DNA from: an uncultured Paracoccaceae bacterium
Lineage (GTDB): Bacteria; Pseudomonadota; Alphaproteobacteria; Rhodobacterales; Rhodobacteraceae
Length of the DNA: 64,000 nucleotides
Reading direction: 5' to 3'
Assembly (NCBI GenBank): GCA_937927675.1
Contig: CALBSG010000005.1
Location: 1-64,000, forward strand
This document shows positions 60,419 through 64,000 of this stretch, one piece after another. How positions within the stretch are numbered: position 1 is the stretch's first letter; each line of letters begins with the position of its first letter. Both the position numbers and the translations under genes were made by a program. The notes beneath the pieces are model-generated. The model made no database searches, was not told the DNA's origin, and worked only from the letters and a program-made list of their open reading frames with translations.

Positions 60419-61747
60419 ATGTGGAAATCTCTGGCCCCCTTGCTGATTGCTCTTGCCGCGCCGGTTTCGGCGGCGGATGTGGCCGTGCAGCCGGGGGCCG
60501 GAAGCCTTGCCAATGCCATCGCCGGGGCAGCCCCCGGCGATGTGCTGACCCTTTCTGACGGAATTTATGACGGCCCCATCACCATCGACCGCACACTGAC
60601 CCTAACCGGCACTGCCGGCACGGTGATTGACGGCGGACACAAGGGCACGGTTGTCACCATCACCGGCGATGATGTGGTCTTGCGCGGGGTGACCGTGACA
60701 GGATCGGGTGGGGTGAACGCCGATCTCGACTCCGGCATCAAGATTGTGAAAGGCGCCGACCGCAGCCTGATCGAGGGCAACCGGCTGACCGACAATATGC
60801 ACGGCATTGATGTGCATGGCGGGCTGGACAGCATCGTGCGCCACAATGTCATCGAAGGCCGCCAGAACGCCCGCATGAACGAGCGCGGCAACGGCATCTA
60901 CATCTGGAACGCGCCGGGCACCGTGGTTGAAGAAAACACGGTGCGCTGGGGGCGGGATGGCATCTTCTCCAACGCCTCACGCAAAGGCACCTACCGCAAC
61001 AACCTGTTCCGCGACCTGCGGTTTGCGGTGCATTACATGTATACCCACGACAGCGAAGTTTCGGGCAACATCTCGATCGGCAACCATCTGGGCTTTGCCA
61101 TTATGTATTCCAATCGGGTGATCGTCGCCGACAACCTGTCCTTGGGTGACCGCGAACATGGGGTCATGCTGAACTATGCCAACAATGCCGAGGTGCATGA
61201 CAATCTGGTGCGCGGCGGCACGAAGAAATGCACCTTCATCTATAACGCCCACAAGAACCTGATCTACCGCAACCGCTTTGAAGGCTGTGGCATCGGCATC
61301 CATTTTACCGCCGGGTCTGAGCGCAATGTGCTGACCGAAAACGCGTTCATCGGAAACCGTGAGCAGGTGAAATATGTCGGCACCAAGCATATCGAATGGA
61401 GCTTTGAGGGGCGCGGCAACTTCTGGTCTGACCATCCAGCCTTTGATCTGAACGGCGATGGCATCGCCGATGCGGTATTCCGCCCCAATGACCTGATGGA
61501 CCATATCCTGTGGTCGCAACCCGCAGCCGCCCTTTTGACCGGCGCACCCGCCGTGCAACTGGTGCGTTGGAGCCAAAAGAGCTTTCCCGCCACCCTGCCC
61601 GGTGGGGTGTTGGACAGCTTTCCGTTGATGAGCCCGGTCGACAAGACCGTCCCGCCCGACATTGCCGCGATGGAGGCCGAAGTGGCCGGTCGCTGGGCAA
61701 CAGGAAATTATGATGACATCGACCCTGACGATCTCGAATCTCACTAA
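60419..61747 (+). CDS. nosD: NosD, periplasmic beta-helix protein for CuZ maturation
   Basis: NosD works with the NosFY ABC transporter to deliver sulfur for the CuZ cluster of NosZ. The 442-aa protein has a signal peptide (MWKSLAPLLIALAAPVSAAD) and a right-handed beta-helix of CASH/PbH1 repeats: VVLRGVTVTGSG, HGIDVHGGLDSIVRHNVIEG, GNGIYIWNAPGTVVEENTV, and HGVMLNYANNAEVHDNLV. The length is usual. Its 3' end overlaps nosF by 38 bp in another frame. Confidence 0.95.
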   Translation: MWKSLAPLLIALAAPVSAADVAVQPGAGSLANAIAGAAPGDVLTLSDGIYDGPITIDRTLTLTGTAGTVIDGGHKGTVVTITGDDVVLRGVTVTGSGGVNADLDSGIKIVKGADRSLIEGNRLTDNMHGIDVHGGLDSIVRHNVIEGRQNARMNERGNGIYIWNAPGTVVEENTVRWGRDGIFSNASRKGTYRNNLFRDLRFAVHYMYTHDSEVSGNISIGNHLGFAIMYSNRVIVADNLSLGDREHGVMLNYANNAEVHDNLVRGGTKKCTFIYNAHKNLIYRNRFEGCGIGIHFTAGSERNVLTENAFIGNREQVKYVGTKHIEWSFEGRGNFWSDHPAFDLNGDGIADAVFRPNDLMDHILWSQPAAALLTGAPAVQLVRWSQKSFPATLPGGVLDSFPLMSPVDKTVPPDIAAMEAEVAGRWATGNYDDIDPDDLESH

Positions 61748-62609
61748 GACCTTTGACAGCTTCACCGCGCTGGACGCGGTGTCGTTGTCGGTCGCCCCCG
61801 GCGCACGGGTGGCGCTCTTGGGCCATAACGGGGCTGGCAAGTCGACGATGATGAAGATCATCCTTGGCCTCATTCCCTATGACAGCGGAGAGGTCACCGT
61901 TTGCGGTGCGCAACCGGGATCGGCACAGGCGCGGGCGCAGGTGGCCTATCTGCCGGAAAACGCCGCCTTTCACCCCGCGCTGACCGGATTGGAGCAGATT
62001 GGGCATTACCTGTCGCTGCGCGGTGAAAACCCACGTCTGGCGATGGAGTTGTTGGAGCGCGTCGGCCTGCATGGCGCGGCGCGGCGACGGATTGGCACCT
62101 ATTCCAAAGGGATGCGCCAACGTGTCGGTCTGGCGCAGGCGCTGATCGGCAAACCGCGGCTTTTGGTGCTGGATGAACCCACCAGTGGGCTTGATCCGGT
62201 GTCGCGGCGCGATTTCTACGCGCTTCTGGATGGGCTGGCGGCCGAGGGCGCCTCAATCCTCTTGTCCAGTCATGCCCTGACCGAGGTGGAGGCGCGGACC
62301 GACCGCATCTTGATCCTGTCAGGTGGGCGCATGGTGGCCAGCGGCAGCTTGGCCGACCTGCGGCAAGGTGCGGCCCTGCCGGTGGCGCTGCATGTCACGG
62401 CGCGCAACGGCTATGCCAGCGACATCGCCGCCGCCCTGCCCGGCGCTATCCGGGTGGACGGCGAATTGCGCCTGACCTGTGCCCAAGAGGACAAGCTGCC
62501 ACTCTTAGCTCGGATTACAGGGTTTGGTGACAAAGTGGCCGATATCGAAGTGCTGCCGCCCAGTCTGGAAGATATTTACAGCCATTTCAGCCGGAGGGAC
62601 GGGCAATGA
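61710..62609 (+). CDS. nosF: NosF, ABC transporter ATP-binding protein
   Basis: NosF powers the NosFY transporter that interacts with NosD. Start taken at MMTSTLTISNLTKTFD, with AGGAAA just upstream; the longer frame (61662) lies deeper in nosD. The 299-aa protein has Walker A GHNGAGKST, signature YSKGMRQRV, Walker B LLVLDEPTSGLDP and the H-loop in LLSSHALTEVE. The C-terminal ~80 residues are a NosF-type extension ending DIYSHFSRRDGQ. It overlaps nosY by 4 bp. Confidence 0.96.
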   Translation: MMTSTLTISNLTKTFDSFTALDAVSLSVAPGARVALLGHNGAGKSTMMKIILGLIPYDSGEVTVCGAQPGSAQARAQVAYLPENAAFHPALTGLEQIGHYLSLRGENPRLAMELLERVGLHGAARRRIGTYSKGMRQRVGLAQALIGKPRLLVLDEPTSGLDPVSRRDFYALLDGLAAEGASILLSSHALTEVEARTDRILILSGGRMVASGSLADLRQGAALPVALHVTARNGYASDIAAALPGAIRVDGELRLTCAQEDKLPLLARITGFGDKVADIEVLPPSLEDIYSHFSRRDGQ

Positions 62610-63430
62610 TGACCCGAATTCTTGCCACCGCGGGTACCGAATTTCGCATCGCGCTGCGCAACCGCTGGGTGGCGATTGCGGTGGTGCTGATGGCGCTGTT
62701 TTCGCTGGTTTTGTCGGCGGCCGGTTCTGCGCCGACCGGGGATCTGGGGGTAGATCGGCTCTCGGTCACGGTGGCCTCGCTCACCTCTTTGGCGGTCTAT
62801 CTGGTGCCACTGGTCGCGCTGTTGATGAGCTTTGATGCCATCGCAGGTGAGGTGGAGCGCGGCACGCTGCCCTTGTTGCTGACCTATCCGGTGGGGCGGG
62901 TTGAAATCCTGCTCGGCAAGCTCTTGGCGCATCTGGCCGTGCTGACGCTCGCGGTTGCGGTGGGCTATGGGTTGGCCGCGCTCGCCGCTTTTTGGGCGGA
63001 CGGCGATGCGCTGTCGGGCCTGCCTGCACTGCTGCGGTTGACGTGGACCTCGATCCTTTTGGGCGCCACCTTCCTTGGCGCGGGCTATGCGCTGTCGTCG
63101 TTGGCGCGGCGGCCCTCTGGGGCGGCAGGGCTGGCGATGGGGCTGTGGCTGGGGGCGGTGGTGCTTTATGACCTTGGCCTTTTGGCTGCCGTGGTTGCCG
63201 ACAATGGCGGCTGGTTCACCACCTCGGTCTTTCCTTTTGCGTTGTTGGCCAATCCGGCCGATGCCTTCCGTCTGTTCAACCTTGCCGCATCTGAGGCGAC
63301 CGCGGCTGCGGCGGGCGTCGCCGGGGCCGCAAATTCGATCCCGCTTTGGCAATCGGCCGCTTCGGTTCTGCTTTGGCCACTTCTGGCACTGGCACTGGCC
63401 ACCGCCGCCTTCCGAAAGGTGTCGCCATGA
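62606..63430 (+). CDS. nosY: NosY, ABC transporter permease
   Basis: The membrane partner of NosF, 274 aa with six membrane helices (starting RWVAIAVVLMALFSLVLSAAG; large loops around FDAIAGEVERGTLPLLLTYPVGR). The EVERGTLPLLLTYPVGR segment is the coupling helix typical for this permease family. It overlaps nosF and nosL by 4 bp each, completing a tightly coupled nosFYL unit. Confidence 0.95.
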   Translation: MMTRILATAGTEFRIALRNRWVAIAVVLMALFSLVLSAAGSAPTGDLGVDRLSVTVASLTSLAVYLVPLVALLMSFDAIAGEVERGTLPLLLTYPVGRVEILLGKLLAHLAVLTLAVAVGYGLAALAAFWADGDALSGLPALLRLTWTSILLGATFLGAGYALSSLARRPSGAAGLAMGLWLGAVVLYDLGLLAAVVADNGGWFTTSVFPFALLANPADAFRLFNLAASEATAAAAGVAGAANSIPLWQSAASVLLWPLLALALATAAFRKVSP

Positions 63431-64000
63431 AACGCGTTCTGCTTTTGGTTTTGGCCCTTGCCGCGTGCAAAGAGGAAACCCAAGACCTTTCCCCCATTGC
63501 TTTGACGCCGGAATCCACCGGGCATTACTGCCAGATGAACCTTTTGGAGCACCCCGGCCCCAAGGCACAGGTGCATCTGGAGGGGCTGCCCGGCATGCCG
63601 CTGTTCTTTTCTCAGGTCCGGGATGCCGTGGCCTATGCCCGTCTGCCGGAACAGGATGGCGTGATTTTGGCCACCTATGTCAGTGACATGGGCGCGCCCG
63701 GCGCCACATGGGAGGAACCCGGCGCAACCAACTGGATCGCTGCCGAATCCGCCACCTATGTGATGGGTTCAAGTGCCGAGGGTGGCATGGGTGCGCCAGA
63801 ACTGGTGCCCTTTGCCGATCCCGCCGCCGCGGCCGCCTTTGCCGCCGAAAAGGGGGGGAAAGTGGTGCAACTGGCGCAGGTGCCGGACCGTGAAGTGATC
63901 GCCCCCGTGGCGCTGGAAGGCGACATCGGGGCCGAGGATGACACGGATTACGACGACCGGCTCAAGGGTCTGTCGCGCAGTCTGAATGACCAGACCGGAG
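63427..64000 (+). CDS. nosL: NosL, copper-delivery lipoprotein (partial, cut by window end)
   Basis: NosL delivers Cu(I) to NosZ. The frame is open from ATG to the window edge (191 codons, no stop seen). The lipobox LALAAC places Cys14 at the lipid site. The Cu-binding start HYCQMNLLEHPGPKAQVHLEG shows the conserved Cys and Met, and YVMGSSAEGGMGAPELVPFAD follows. Its coding sequence overlaps nosY by 4 bp. NosL is usually ~170-200 aa, so only a few residues should be missing. Confidence 0.93.
   Translation, partial: MKRVLLLVLALAACKEETQDLSPIALTPESTGHYCQMNLLEHPGPKAQVHLEGLPGMPLFFSQVRDAVAYARLPEQDGVILATYVSDMGAPGATWEEPGATNWIAAESATYVMGSSAEGGMGAPELVPFADPAAAAAFAAEKGGKVVQLAQVPDREVIAPVALEGDIGAEDDTDYDDRLKGLSRSLNDQTG

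Noticed and set aside
1..64000. CRISPR arrays, insertion sequences, integrases, plasmid or replication origins
   Set aside because: No regularly spaced repeats, transposase motifs, integrase, or iteron clusters were seen; the only repeats found are the two palindromic elements near 31.7 and 34.1 kb.

Overview
The window reads as a chromosomal segment of a GC-rich alphaproteobacterium, most probably Rhodobacteraceae. The evidence is the rimP-nusA-YlxR/L7Ae-infB operon, DUF2794, IalB and Hint proteins, class III alcohol dehydrogenase, and above all a PhyR/NepR/EcfG general stress response locus, which is diagnostic for Alphaproteobacteria. The genus cannot be fixed from the sequence alone. A clade I (Tat-exported) nitrous oxide reductase cluster and a cytochrome c' suggest a denitrifier or partial denitrifier.

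Layout. 1-6291: 3' end of argJ, a MutT-type Nudix gene, a 47-aa ORF, then the translation operon rimP-nusA-YlxR/L7Ae-infB on the minus strand with an apparent intrinsic terminator in its short leader. 6292-13257: a TPP enzyme, then the minus-strand genes accD-folC and dapF-mtaB, and tRNA-Lys(TTT). 13258-31654: mostly housekeeping, including dapD, dapE, rnr, rlmN, a lytic transglycosylase, cytochrome c', two small I78-type lipoproteins, glutathione-dependent formaldehyde dehydrogenase, IalB and a type III asparaginase. 31655-34133: a leucyl aminopeptidase/NlpC-P60 pair bracketed by two related palindromic repeats. 34134-35709: beta-carbonic anhydrase and a cupin. 35774-42709: a surface-glycan locus in which a GT-C-like membrane protein converges on six minus-strand genes joined by 1-4 bp overlaps (epimerase, TIM-barrel isomerase, membrane GT2, FAD oxidoreductase, GtrA flippase, soluble GT2).

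42966-55583 is the most striking region, a general stress response island. It holds phyR, nepR, ecfG and a HisKA_2-type kinase with a degenerate N-box, a second EcfG-like sigma factor, a very large multi-PAS hybrid kinase, a YqjD/YqjE/DUF3618 envelope operon, several tiny proteins and a probable small RNA. Ten sites match the EcfG promoter pattern GGAAC-N16/17-CGTT, five exactly and five with one mismatch. They include a perfectly symmetric divergent promoter between phyR and nepR. The island looks like a self-contained regulator-plus-regulon block.

55761-64000: the nitrous oxide reductase cluster nosRZDFYL, cut off inside nosL, preceded by a small Cys-rich exported protein whose 3' end carries a probable FNR/NnrR box placed to drive nosR.
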